A stretch of DNA of 64,000 nucleotides from Rhizomys pruinosus (GCA_009823505.1 VZQC01005766.1:631583-695582), one strand, 5' to 3'. Shown: positions 44,578-55,356, counted from the first letter of the stretch. Made by a program: numbers and translations. The notes: generated by a model from the letters alone, not told the origin.

Positions 44578-46410
44578 AAAAAAAATGAATTATCTATTAC
44601 CATCATTAAACAGAATTCCTGGCTGTTATTTCTGTGTGCATACAGGCAGATTCAGGCCTGGATTTCAAGTGTTGTGGCTGGTGGGTTGGACAGTGGTCCA
44701 CCAGACCACCAATCTGGTAATCTGGTGTGAGGCTGGATGGAGACCTATAAGGTCACCACCTGTGAAATGAATTGTGAGTGGGTGTAGGTTGAAGAAAGGC
44801 CATCAGCTGTCATCTTGAAATTCCTGTTCAGAGACCAGCAGATGGGAAAGCATGGGCAGATGTGAAATTTTCCATTTCCCAGGTTAAGGACCTGAGTTGG
44901 AAGTACCTCTCAGGTTGGGTTACAAAAGTAACTAACTGACCTCTGTGCTGAGGGGTCAGTTTCCTACAGTGGTGGCAGGTGGGCACTGTGTTCCTCTTCC
45001 CTTAGCAGGAGAGCACTGTACCTGCTCATAGCAAGAGAAGCCCCCCCCCCAATATTTTGTGAAGCTTCATCTCTTATAGGAGCATGTAACCACATCTGGA
45101 GATACGAATTGTTATTGAAATTTGTTTTGCTTCTAATTTGTACTAGATTTCCAGTAACATCTTTCTGATTAAATGTACATAAATGTTCTCTATATTTTGC
45201 TGTACAGTACCTGTGATTATTTTTTTGCATACAAGATATACAGGGTAATATAGAGATCATTTAAATAGACTTACTGGACCCTAACACCTTGGTTACAACT
45301 TGGATCCACCCTATAGTTATGTGTAATACAACTGCCTTTTAAACATCTATAAGTCAAAATATAAAAATTTAAAATACAAAAAGAGAGAGATGGTGGAGTA
45401 CTCCCTCTGGGAAACAAGTAGAAATCTTTGTATTCCAAAGCTTTTGATAAATTTTCAATTTTGAAATCTTAAATCTAACAAGGGGAAAAGATTTACATGT
45501 TCCCATGGGTCAGAACATCACCAACTTTATTGCTTAATAAAAGTACAGCATTGATTTGTACAGGATGGGCCAAGAAATACCAGCAGAGAAGATAGCCCAT
45601 CTAAATATTAAGGGGAAAAAACAAAAAAAAAACTTCAGACTGCCTGAGGCACAGGCACAAAACATCTCTAAATTCTATTTAAAACAACTGTTTATAATAT
45701 GCCCTAATGAAGTTTATTTTCCAGGTGCTGCTAAGTTTTGATTAAAAAAAAGCAACAAAACAACTTTTTACCTTTCCTTTTTATAGAAAAAGATAACACA
45801 TTATGATGGTAATGGAATTGTTCCTCAACTACAAAATAGCTAACTGCTAAGGTAACAATTTCTCATGGGACATATATAGCTAGTCTTTAACTAATGGGCA
45901 TAAAAACTGTGAAAGAAAATCTTATTCAGAGCAAGATATTGAAAAATCTTTGAAGACTCCATAGTTTAGCAAATATGTTAATAGAAAAGGCTTTGGTATC
46001 AGCAGTGGGTCATTCTGCTAAGGAAGTATTGACTGGGAGCTAATGTTCTCCCTCAATAAAGGCTATTTGTCTACAAATTGGGGTAAACACAAGTGGGCAT
46101 TAAGACCCTGCTGTTGAAGACTTGGTGTAGAAATGAAAGTCTGAGAATAGAAAGGACAGAGACCACTGTTACAAATGGATAGTAGGCCTGTAAAAATGCC
46201 AGAGAGCACAGTATTGATTTCCCTGATTCAAGCATGATTCATTGCTACTCCACATCTGCCTGAAAAACATTGTACAGCTAGTTGCTGCCAAAGTTACCCC
46301 AAACCTAATTGGCTATTAACCCACTCCTTTGGGTGAATAACATATGGCTGTTATTAAACCTTTAGTAATTAATAACAGTATAAAAAAGCTTTAGTACCTA
46401 GACAAATATA
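44578..46410 (+). mobile_element. ERV family 2, copy 1: LTR 3' part, long leader and gag start
   Basis: 44578-45075 matches the R-U5 side of the LTR at 58976-59654 in reverse complement ('gggttggacagtgg', 'agtacctctcaggttgggtta', 'gtcagtttcctacagtgg', 'ccttagcaggagagcactgtacctgct'). 45090-46400 matches 61140-59800 in reverse complement, including 'ggatgggccaagaaataccagcagagaag', 'taaaacaactgtttataatatgccctaatgaa' and 'cctaattggctattaac'. U3 is absent: homology starts close to the expected transcription start. No further pol was seen. Confidence 0.65.
45975..46330 (+). pseudogene. ERV family 2 gag (matrix) remnant, copy 1
   Basis: Homologous to the gag-start region of the - strand copy near 60180-59840, but more decayed; the start codon region ('ttttggtatcagcagtgggtcattctgctaaggaagtattgactgggag') has lost the ATG and stops occur throughout. 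Assignment depends on the better partner copy. Confidence 0.5.
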
Positions 46411-46469
46411 TGCCTTGTAAATATTTGTATCTGTGCCCACAGAGTAACTTGTCATGATAATCTGTACTG

Positions 46470-47282
46470 GTTGTACTTGTTCAGGATTGAGGGAGGTAAA
46501 AGGGAAGAAACTGCAAAAGATTTCATTAGCCTGTACTAGAAATGTTTAGTTCACCCATCACCATATGTGCTCTATGCATTCATTTAACTTTCTATACTGT
46601 ATATGTTGTACATACTGGACAAATGCGTCCTAACTTTTATGATATCTAGTCTCTATGTATTAAAGAGGTTGCCAGTGTATGACAAAAGTAGAGTTAGTAA
46701 ACTAACACATTTTGTATACTTTGTTTTAAACTTTCAGAGAAAAGCTGTCTTCTGAAAAAGTCTGTGAAATTGCATCCTATGTAAGTGGCATGTGCCCATA
46801 TCATGTGATATATGAGAGAAGTTGGAAGAAATGAAGAGTCCAGGGCCAGATGCTCTTATTAGAAGACACTTTTAGATAAAACCATTGTTACATGTGTATA
46901 GTTTATCCAACACTACTGTGTATATAGTGGACAAATTTTAAGTCCTTACTTGAAGCATCTAGTCTTTCTAGATATTTAGAAGTGTACAAAGTATGTTAAA
47001 ATTAGATATAGTAAAGAATACACTTTGTAGATAGTCTTTTGTTGAAATTCATAATGAAATACTGTCTGTTGGAAATGGAGTGATGAAATCATTTCTGAGC
47101 AGCATGCATTTGTGCTGGTTTGGGAAGGAAGAAAAAGTATGAAGGGCCTAATACTAATAACATTGTCCCTTATACCTGCTTTGTTTTATAATGTATAGTG
47201 TATATAAAAGACAGACAAGTCCAGATACTCAACATCTAGTCTGGCTAGACATTAAAGAGATTGCCAGTGTGAGACAGAAGTA
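46470..47282 (+). repeat. Three degenerate tandem units of ~280-335 bp
   Basis: Unit markers: 'tactggacaaatgcgtcctaac...atatctagtctctatg' (46612), 'atagtggacaaattttaagtcc...gcatctagtctttcta' (46925), 'aaagacagacaagtccagata...acatctagtctggcta' (47208). First and third also share 'attaaagag.ttgccagtgt..gacaaaagtag'. They end where the L1 5'UTR modules begin. Confidence 0.6.
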
Positions 47283-47286
47283 GATA

Positions 47287-47550
47287 GTGACTGTGTTGTG
47301 CAGGCGGTAGGCTGGCGGCCAACCTTGGCAGGTGCCATCCAATGCTAGGACCATAGAGAGGAGCAGTGTGTGTGTATAGGTCAGCCAGTGGCGCACAATA
47401 CCTGTGCCCAGCCACCAAGGCCAGTCTGTGTCGTGAAGGTGGTTGGATGGTGGCCAAACTCTGCAGGCGCCATCCAACTCTAGGACCATAGAGAGGAACT
47501 GCATGCAAGGATAGAAGGTCAGCCAGGGGCACACACTACCTGTGCCCAGC
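47287..47550 (+). promoter_or_regulatory. L1 5'UTR with two ~135-bp tandem modules
   Basis: 'ggtgccatccaatgctaggaccatagagagga...aggtcagccagtggcgcaca.tacctgtgcccagccacc' occurs at 47330-47420 and again as 'ggcgccatccaactctaggaccatagagagga...aggtcagccaggggcacacactacctgtgcccagccacc' at 47467-47555. GC-rich and CpG-containing against AT-rich ORFs, as expected for an L1 promoter. The position makes promoter function likely. Confidence 0.7.
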
Positions 47551-47853
47551 CACCCAGGTGAGGACCGGTGTGTGGGCCAAAGTGTTCAACACCCCCCCAG
47601 GCCCCTGCTCAAGCTACTGACACTGAGGTGGAAAGTGTAAACTGCTGATGCCGCAGTTTAAAGCTGTTGGGAGGATATAGCAGTGTCAGTGATTGGAGGC
47701 TGCATAGCCAAAACTGAGGAAGAAACCAAGAGGAAGCAAAGTGAGTGACCAACCAATCCCCTATATTAACTTTTGAGATTAGCAACAGAAGCCAAACAAA
47801 TGAACAAAGGAGGAAAAACAACAACAACAACAAAAATACATAAGCCAAAAACA

Positions 47854-49077
47854 CAATGGAAAAACAACAATATGGGAAAAGTTCAAAATCAATCCCCACC
47901 GAACTCAACCACTCCTGTAGATCCAAACAATGAGATCTCCCTGAAAGGGAACTAAGATACCGAACTTAGAAGAACAATTATAGACATATTTAAAGACTAT
48001 AAAGAACAAATTAGAGAACTAAAGGGAGAGAATGAAAAACTCATGAAGAAACTAGAAGGAAAGAATGATAATCTCCAGAAAGAACTAAAAGGAGAGATTG
48101 ATAAACTCAGAAAAGAACTAGAAGAAAAGAAATACAAACTCCGAAAAGAACTAGAGGTAGAGAATGACAAACTCCGAAAGAAAGTGGAAACATTGAAAAG
48201 ATCTCAGGCTGAAAGGAAGAAAAAAGAAACTCACCAGCAAAGCAAGGAGCTACAACAAAATAATGAAAAGCTCCTAAAGGAAGTGGAAATACTGAAGAAA
48301 TCGCAGGATGAAACAAAAAAGAAATTGAACATTCATCCAATCAGCAGGAAAGGATGGGAAAAATCCTTAGAAACAGAATGGAAGAAGCAGAAAAAAGAAT
48401 ATCAGACCTACAGGATAACACAGAGCAGCTAGAAACCTCAAGTAAAAAATATGAAAAATTAAAAAAAAAAAAACACAAGAGTGGAACAACCAGGAGATGT
48501 GGGACACCATGAAAAGACCAAACCTCTGCATGATAGGAATACAGGAAGGAGAAGAATCCCAAGAGAATGGTATTGATCAGAACTTCAACTGAATAATAGA
48601 AGAAAACTTCCTCAAACTGAATAAAGACAAACCCAGAGAAATACAAGAAGCACATAGAACACCAAATAGACAAGAGCATAAAAGAAATTCCTCACATCAT
48701 ATCATAGTTAAAACACTAGATGCTCAAAACAAGGACAAAATACTGAAAGCCACAAGAGAAAAACAAGTTACATATAAGGGGAAACCCATCAGAATCACAC
48801 ATGACTTCTCAGTGCAAACCAGGAAAGCCAGAAGAACATGGACCAAAGTATTTCCGGTACTAAATGTCTTCAGATTTCAACTCAGATTACTATACTCAGC
48901 AAAAATGTCAATCATAGTTGAAGGAAAAAAAAATATCATTCACGACATAATGAAATGAAAGAACACATGTCAAAAAAACCAACACTTCAGAAAATACTCA
49001 AACAATTCAAAGAACAGAGGAAAGGAGCAACTATCCTTAAGCAACCCAAGAGAAAAAGTACCAAAATAATAACAGAG
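47854..49077 (+). pseudogene. L1 ORF1 (copy 4), frame-broken
   Basis: Start chosen at 'atggaaaaacaacaatatggg', aligned with copy 2. The frame 48043-48432 (129 codons) is an almost uninterrupted coiled coil rich in Lys, Glu and Leu with five 11-residue units, then two longer related segments ('KKVETLKRSQAERKKK', 'KEVEILKKSQDETKKK'). The RNA-binding and C-terminal region is recognisable in DNA at 48680-49030 but shifted in frame. ORF1p normally trimerises through this coiled coil. A C-terminal stretch near 48950-49030 parallels copy 2. Confidence 0.8.
48025..48189 (+). repeat. 33-bp (11-residue) tandem repeat in ORF1 coiled coil, 5 units
   Basis: In-frame units: GENEKLMKKLE, GKNDNLQKELK, GEIDKLRKELE, EKKYKLRKELE, VENDKLRKKVE. 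Exactly 165 bases. Copies 1, 2 and 3 have about two, four and one. Confidence 0.9.
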
Positions 49078-49099
49078 TAATTAAATACCTATACCAAAA

Positions 49100-51023
49100 A
49101 TGCAAACAAAAAATAAGTGGAAAGGAAACAACACACATCCCTCAATAATAACCTTAAATATTAATGGTCTAAACTCCCCAATCAAAAGACATAGACTGGG
49201 AGAGTGGATTAGGAAACAGAATCTGTGTATATGCTGCCTCCAAGAAACCCATCTCACCCTCAAGGACAGACAGCACCTTAGAGTGAAAGGATGGGGAAAA
49301 AATATTCCAAGCAAATGGTATCAAAAAGCAAGCAGGAGTGGCTATTCTAATATCGGACAAAATAGACCTTGGAGTAAAACTAATCAGAAAAGACAAAGAG
49401 GGGCATTATATCCTTATCAATGGAATAATTAACCAAGAAGATCTGACAATTTTAAATATTTATGCACCAAACTCTGGTGCACCGAACTTTATAAGCACAA
49501 TCCTTCAGGACCTCAAGACACAAATTATTCCCAGTATGCTAATAGTGGGGGACTTTAATACCCCACTGAGCCAACTGGATAGGGTCAACTGGACAAAAAA
49601 ATAAACAGAGAGACATCAGAACTGAGCAACGTGATACACCAAATGGACCTCAAAGATATCTACAGAATATTCCATCCAAACACTAGAGAATATACTTTCT
49701 ACTCAGCAACCCATGGAACATTCTCCAAAATTGACCACATATTGGGACACAAAAGAAACCTCAACAAATACAAAAGGATTGAAATTTTTCCATGCATTCT
49801 ATCAGACCACAGTGCAATAAAGCTCAATATTAACACCGGGGTAAGCCCTACTAACTATAAGCACAAATGGAGACTAAGCAACACAAGGCTGAACAATGAG
49901 TGGGTCAGACAAGAAATAAAGAATAAAATAAAAGCATTCATGGAACTAAACGAAAATGACAATACAACACAAAAAAACCTGTGGGATACATTAAAATTAG
50001 TCCTAAGAGGGAAATTTATAGCCCTTTGTGCCTACATTATAAAAACAGAAAGAGTACAAGTTAATGATCTAACACTTCAGCTAAAATCACTTGATAGTCA
50101 ACAACATATGAATCCTAAAAGCAACAGACAGGAAGAAATAACAAAAATCAGAGCAGAAATCAATGAAATAGAAACAAAGAAAACAATACAAAAAAAAATC
50201 AATAAATCCAAAAGCTGGTTCTTCGAAAAGATAAATATGAGCTGGCGAGAGTGCCAACTGCTCTTGCAGAGGACCTGAGTTCAATTCTCAGCACCCACAT
50301 TGTGGCTGAGGGCTGTCTTTAATTCCAGTTCCAGAGAAATCCGACACTCTCTTCTAACCTCCGTGGCATTGAATGACACAGATTCACCAACCTACATGCA
50401 GACAGTACATTCATACACATAAAAAAATTAAATAAAAAAAACAACAAAAAAGAAAAGATAAACAAAATAGACATTACTCTAGTCCAGTTAACCAAAAGAA
50501 AGAAAGAGCAACTCCAAATCAATAGCATTTGCTATGAAAGGGGAAACATCACAACAGATAAAGAAAAGATCCAAACAATCATATGAGAATACTTCAAAAA
50601 CCTATACTCTACTAAATTCGAAAACCCAAGAGAAATGGATGGATATCTGAATTCTGGGATTCACCAAATCTTAACTTAGAAGAGATTGACAGCTTAAACA
50701 GACCCATAACACTAGAGGAAATTAAAGATGTAATAAAAAGCATCCCAACTAAAAAAGGCCCAGGCCCAGATGGCTTCACAGAAGAATTCTATAAAACATT
50801 TAAAGAGGTCTTACAACCATTACTACTCAAACTTTTCAGAAGGATAGAGACAGAGGGAAATATCCCAAATTCCTTCTACGAATCCAGCATCACTCTAATA
50901 CCCAGACCAGGAAAAGACACAAACAAGAAAAAATTATAGGCCCAAATCATTGATGAACACAGATACAAAACTTCTCTACAAAATACTTGCAAATCGCATA
51001 ACAGACTCACATCAAAAAGATCA
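49100..51023 (+). pseudogene. L1 ORF2 (copy 4): endonuclease and start of RT
   Basis: The AP-like endonuclease is nearly intact across three frames: 'TLNINGLNSPIKRHRL' and 'CLQETHL' (49153-49255), 'NIYAPNSGAPNF' and 'VGDFNTPL' (49455-49570), 'HGTFSKIDHILGH' and 'SDHSA' (49710-49815). These include the metal-binding Glu, the Asp-Phe-Asn and the terminal Asp-His of this nuclease fold. Two frameshifts (about 49330-49430 and 49605) separate them. The RT entry '[15 protein letters not shown]' is at 50757-50801. The endonuclease nicks target DNA to prime reverse transcription. The 3' half is missing. Confidence 0.88.
50236..50451 (+). mobile_element. B2 SINE nested in L1 copy 4, with TSD
   Basis: 'gagctggcgagagtgccaactgctcttgcagaggacctgagttcaattctcagcaccc' to 'cattcatacacataaaaaaatt' and tail; the A box is partly lost. 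Perfect TSD 'gaaaagataaa' at 50225-50235 and 50452-50462. Confidence 0.95.
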
Positions 51024-51027
51024 TCTT

Positions 51028-51390
51028 TATTAGCCACTTTTCTGTTGCTGTGATAAAGTACCATGACCAAGGAACTTATAAAAGGAAGAGTTTATTTGAG
51101 CTTACGATTGGCAGTTCCAGGGAATTAGTCCATTGTTGCAGGAGGCGTGGCTGCTGGATCTGGAGCAGCAAACTGAGGGTCACATCTTGCAATGAGCACA
51201 GGAAGCAAAGAGAGAGGGTGACTGTAGACCACAAGGCTTGTTAAACTCTCTAAGCCCTGCCCCCAGTGAGACATTTCCTCCAGCATGGCCACACATCCCA
51301 AGACCTCCAAAAACACTGCCACCAACTGTAGACAAACGTCTGAATACCTAGAGCCTATGGGGGATACACATTCAAACCACCACATTCCAC
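51028..51390. repeat. Terminal direct repeat, left copy
   Basis: Runs from 'tattagccacttttctgttgc' to 'ttcaaaccaccacat'. About 95 percent alike by eye to 53483-53830 and clearly related to the solo unit at 17999-18399. Confidence 0.85.
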
Positions 51391-52513
51391 TCCCTGGCCC
51401 CTGTAGGCTCCTGACCATATAAAATGCAAAATGCATTTAGTCCAACCTTAAAAGTCCCTATAGTCTTTACCAGTCTCAATCCCATTCAAAAGTCCACAGT
51501 CCAAAGTCTCCTCTGAGACTCAGGCCAATCTTCCAAACTGTAAGCTCCTATAAATTCAAAAGACAAATTACTCCCAACATACTGGAACCAAATACACATT
51601 TCCATTCCAAAAGGGAGGAATAGAGGCATAGTGAGGAAATACTGGCCCAAAACAAGACCAAAAACCATCAGGGCAAACTCCAAGTCCAGTAGCTCCACAT
51701 GCAACTTCTGGGACTTGACTTCCAAAGGGCTTAGATGGCTCAGCTCTTCTAGCTTTGCTTGCAACACACATCTCTTTCTTAGGCCGGTACCACTCCCCAT
51801 ATGCAGTTCTCCTTGACAAATATCTCACAGGTCTGGCATCTCGAAAGTCTTCTTGGGGTCTCTGCTGCCAACCAGGCTTCACACTCACAGCTTCATGCAA
51901 TGGCCCATCAGAGCCTTCTTTATACAGGGACGCCCCTGCTGTACTCTGTCTGACATTGGCAGCTCTCTGAAACCGTGGAGGAAGAACTGATGACCCCTTC
52001 ACTCTTGCAAACTTCATACCTCTAAAGCCAGAACCACGTGAATGAAATTGCTGAATCTGGCTGCAAGTTCGGGACAGACCCTGGCCCATTTCAACCACAT
52101 TTGCAACTTTTCTCTGCCCTGGACTTGCAGGAGGATTAGCTGGGTGTCGTCTTGCCCTGAAGGTACTGATTCTTTTGTTTACTTGTAAATCTCAAGGCCT
52201 CTCCTTAATTGTTTTAATTTCCTTATGAAAGGGAGCCTATCCTTCACATGCCTTGGCCCCACCTTTAATCTTCCTAGTGCAGTTTCCAGATCCAAACTGT
52301 ACATTCTGCATTTCTTTCTGCCCCATCTGCTCTTCTTCACTGTAGAGCTGTGCAATATTCACCATTAAAAGCCATGCCACCATTTCTACATTAGGCTGTC
52401 TTGAAATATCCTCTGCCAGAGACATCAGTCCACTGCTTTTCAACTTAGCATCAGGCAAGCCTCTGGGCTGTGGGCAAACTGCTGCCAGACTCTTTATCAA
52501 AATATCCCAGTTG

Positions 52514-53266
52514 AAAATGTAATTCATTGATTAACATACCATCCAAACATCTGTGTCTATACCAAAGTAACCTACCATAACAATTAGTACTGTTTAAATA
52601 CCTATATATCTAATTGAGTGTGCTTCATTAGTAGGATCAAAAGGCTATATATTATACTGTTTAAATACCTATATATCTAATTGTGTGTGCTTCATTAGTA
52701 GGATCAACTGGTTATGCCTGAACAAGCTGTCAGCCCATGAAAGAAAACACCCAGAATTGACTAGAGCCCAAGACAATAGCTCCAGAGAAAGTAGACTGTT
52801 TTGCTTCTCATCCACCTGTGCCCCTTTTCTAAGCCTAGGGAGCAATCTGAGGAAGAGGGGGTGCGGTAGAATGTAAGGGCTGCCGATTAGGGTGAATGGT
52901 GAAACTACAACAATATAGACTGGACACTCATTTGATCAACTTGATTGAACATACAATCCCCCCCTGCTGGATGGTGGGACCCATGAGCTGTGTGGGTTTG
53001 GGCACAACTGCTTGCAAATTGGTTTTACATGAAGGATGCTTGTACTCACAAATTATCACTTACTGTTAAAGAAAATGAAAACAAAACAAAACAAAACAAA
53101 AAACCAGAGAAAGATGCAGAAAAGTTACGGCAGAATGCATGATCTGGGATGGGTAGGGGTAGGGTGGGGGGAAGGGAAGGGGATATATGCCTGAACTGAA
53201 TTGGAAAATGATGTATGAAATACACAAAGCATCAATAAAAAAAGAAAGAAAAGACAAAAAAAAAAA
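52514..53266 (+). mobile_element. L1-3'UTR-type insertion, copy b, with 10-bp TSD
   Basis: Homologous to 19246-19985 from end to end and starting at nearly the same point ('aaaatgtaattcat'). A 67-bp unit is tandemly repeated at 52591-52657 and from 52658. G-rich tract at 53150-53180 and the L1-like end 'gcctgaactgaattggaaaatgatg...caataaaa'. TSD 'atcccagttg' at 52504-52513 and 53267-53276 proves L1-type insertion. Confidence 0.85.
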
Positions 53267-53482
53267 ATCCCAGTTGCTGCCTAAGTCTTTATTTTCCCCT
53301 GGAACTACATCTTTTGCAGCCATGCTTTCTTCCTGGCCTCCACTAGAATGGCCCCTTAAGCTCTTCTTACAGTAGTCAACAGACTTTCTAGCACAAAGTT
53401 CCAAAGTCTTCCACATTTCTCCAAACATACACATGGTCATGTTCTTCACAGCCAACAGCCCACTCTCTGGTACCAATATCTG

Positions 53483-53830
53483 TATTAGTCACTTTTCTGT
53501 TGCTCTGATAAAGCACCATAGTCAAGGAACTTATAAAAGGAAGAGTTTATTTGAGCTTATGATTGGTGGTTCCAGGGAATTAGTCCATTGTGGTGGGAGG
53601 CGTGGCGGCTGGATCTGGAGCAGCAAACCAAGGGTCACATCTCGCAATCAGCACAGGAAGCAAAGAGAGAGCACGACTGTAGACCACAAGGCTTGTTAAA
53701 CTCTCTAAGCCCTGCCCCCAGTGACACATTTCCTCCAGCACAGCCACACATCCCAAGACCTCCAAAAACAGCGCCACCAACTGGAGACAAACATCTGAAT
53801 ACCTAGAGCCTATAGGGGACACACATTCAT
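53483..53830. repeat. Terminal direct repeat, right copy
   Basis: Begins 'tattagtcacttttctgttgctctgata' and stops at 'gacacacattca', short of the left copy's last ~20 bases, which appear inverted immediately after (53831-53857). Confidence 0.85.
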
Positions 53831-53860
53831 GGAGTGGAATGTGGTGGTTTGAATGTGGGG

Positions 53861-54064
53861 TTTTTGAGTTAGTGAATATTCACAGTGTGTGGGAAAGCAT
53901 GATACATACTGTGCAGTCTCAGTTACCTAAATGTGTGTATACACGCAGGATCTAGAAGGACACGTCCAACTGAGCTTCATGGGACTGGAAGATTTTATAC
54001 TTGGCTTCCTGCGTTTTGTTTTCTCTAATACACATATTAAAAAATAAAGATGCTTTAAAAAACT
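53861..54064. other. Unassigned segment ending in an A-rich, AATAAA-containing stretch
   Basis: 'ctctaatacacatattaaaaaataaagatgctttaaaaaac' could be the 3' end of a retroposed transcript. Nothing else is recognised. Confidence 0.3.
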
Positions 54065-55356
54065 TAAAAAAATAACAGTGTAACTGCAGAAATACAAATC
54101 TAGACCAAGAATGCAAACAGAAAATAAAACCAAAGGGAGCAACGCATATCTCTCAATAATGGTCTAAACTCCCCAGTCAAAAGACATAGACTGGGAAAAT
54201 GGATTAGGAAACAGAACGCATGTATATGATGTCTAAAAGAAACTTATCTCAATCTCAATGATATTCAGCAACTTAATGTGAAAGGATAAAAATAATATTC
54301 CCGGCAAATGGTACCAAAAAAGCAATCAGGAGCTGACATTCTAATATCAGACAAAATAGACCTCAAAGTAAAACTAATCAGAAGAGACAAAGAGGGCCAT
54401 TGTGTCCTTATCAAAGGAACAAATAACCAGGAAGATTTCACAATCATGAATATATACACACCAAAATCTGGTGCACCAAACTTTATAAGCACAATTCTGC
54501 AGGGCATCAAGGCATAGATTAATTCTAGCACACTAATAGTAGGAGATTTCAATAACCAACTGAGTTCTTTGTACAGGTCAACTGGACAAAGTATAAACAG
54601 AAAGACATCTGAACCGAACAATATAATACACCAAATGGACTTCATAAACATCAACCAAATATTCTACCTAAACACCAGAGAATACACTTTCTACTCAGCA
54701 CCCACAAAACATTCTCAAAAACTGATCAACTACTGGAAAACAGAAAAAAAAAACCCTCAAATACAATAATATTGAAGTAATTTCATACATTTTATCAGAC
54801 CACAGTGCAACAAAGCTCAATATTAACACCAGGATAAGCACTACTATCTACAAGAACACATGGAGACTGAAAAATGAATGGGTCAAGGAGGAAATTAAAG
54901 CATTCCTGGAACTAAATGAAAATGACAATACAACACAACAAAACCTGTGGGATTATTAAAAGCAGTCCTAAGAGGGAAGTTTGTAGCCCTGGGGGCCTAC
55001 ATTAAAAAACAAAGAAACAAACAAACAAAAAATCCCTGAGAGAGCACTGCAGCTAAGAATACTTGAGAGAAAACAACAAATGAACCTTAAACCCAAAAGA
55101 CAGGAAGAAAAAACAAAAATCAAAGCAGAAAGCAATGAAATAGAAAATAGAAACAAAGAAAACAATACAAAGAATCAATTAATCCAAAATTTGGTTCTTT
55201 GAAAGGATGAACATGATAGACATTCCTCTGGACCTGTTAACTAAAAGAAAGAGCAACTCCAAATCAATAGAATTTGTGATGAATTGGGAAACATCACAAC
55301 AGATAATGAAAAGAGTCATATAATCATATGGGAATATTTAAAAAACTTGTACTGTA
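54065..55356 (+). mobile_element. L1 LINE fragment, copy 5 (end of ORF1 to RT start)
   Basis: Begins in the ORF1/ORF2 junction region ('aataacagtgtaactgcagaaatac'), covers the endonuclease and stops at 'ggaatatttaaaaaacttgtact' where the next composite element begins. It overlaps in content with copy 4, so it is a separate L1, not its continuation. Confidence 0.9.
54115..55356 (+). pseudogene. L1 ORF2 endonuclease region (copy 5)
   Basis: Frame 54308-54517 holds 'ADILISDKIDLKVKLIRRDK' and 'IMNIYTPKSGAPNFISTIL', the middle of the endonuclease. The Asp-Phe-Asn box DNA near 54545 reads 'ggagatttcaataac'. Later DNA near 54800 retains 'tcagaccacagtgcaac' for the terminal Asp-His. Frames are short and broken, and an (AAAC)n-like run lies at 55009-55030. 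Confidence 0.8.

Larger units (their letters stand above)
47283..51023 (+). mobile_element. L1 LINE, 5' two thirds, best preserved, copy 4
   Basis: Two 5'UTR modules, ORF1 with an extended coiled coil, and ORF2 through the endonuclease and the first part of RT. It stops abruptly at 'cagactcacatcaaaaagatcatc' where the RMER1/URR1-like composite begins. The rest of ORF2 is not found beyond that element. A B2 is nested at 50236. Confidence 0.9.
51024..53860. mobile_element. RMER1/URR1-like composite element with terminal direct repeats
   Basis: Two near-identical ~350-bp repeats (51028-51390 and 53483-53830), both starting 'tattag.cacttttctgttgct.tgata', bracket a ~2.1 kb internal region that ends 'actctctggtaccaatatctg' just before the second repeat. 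An L1-3'UTR-type insertion (52514-53266) sits in the internal part. The 176-codon - strand frame at 51568-52098 has no recognisable domain. The terminal-repeat/internal/terminal-repeat layout resembles an LTR element, but no retroviral gene, PBS or polypurine tract was seen. Family naming is from memory. Confidence 0.65.

Noticed and set aside
51568..52098. 176-codon - strand frame in the composite element
   Set aside because: No recognisable domain and the + strand also has frames there; without conservation data it cannot be called a gene of the element.
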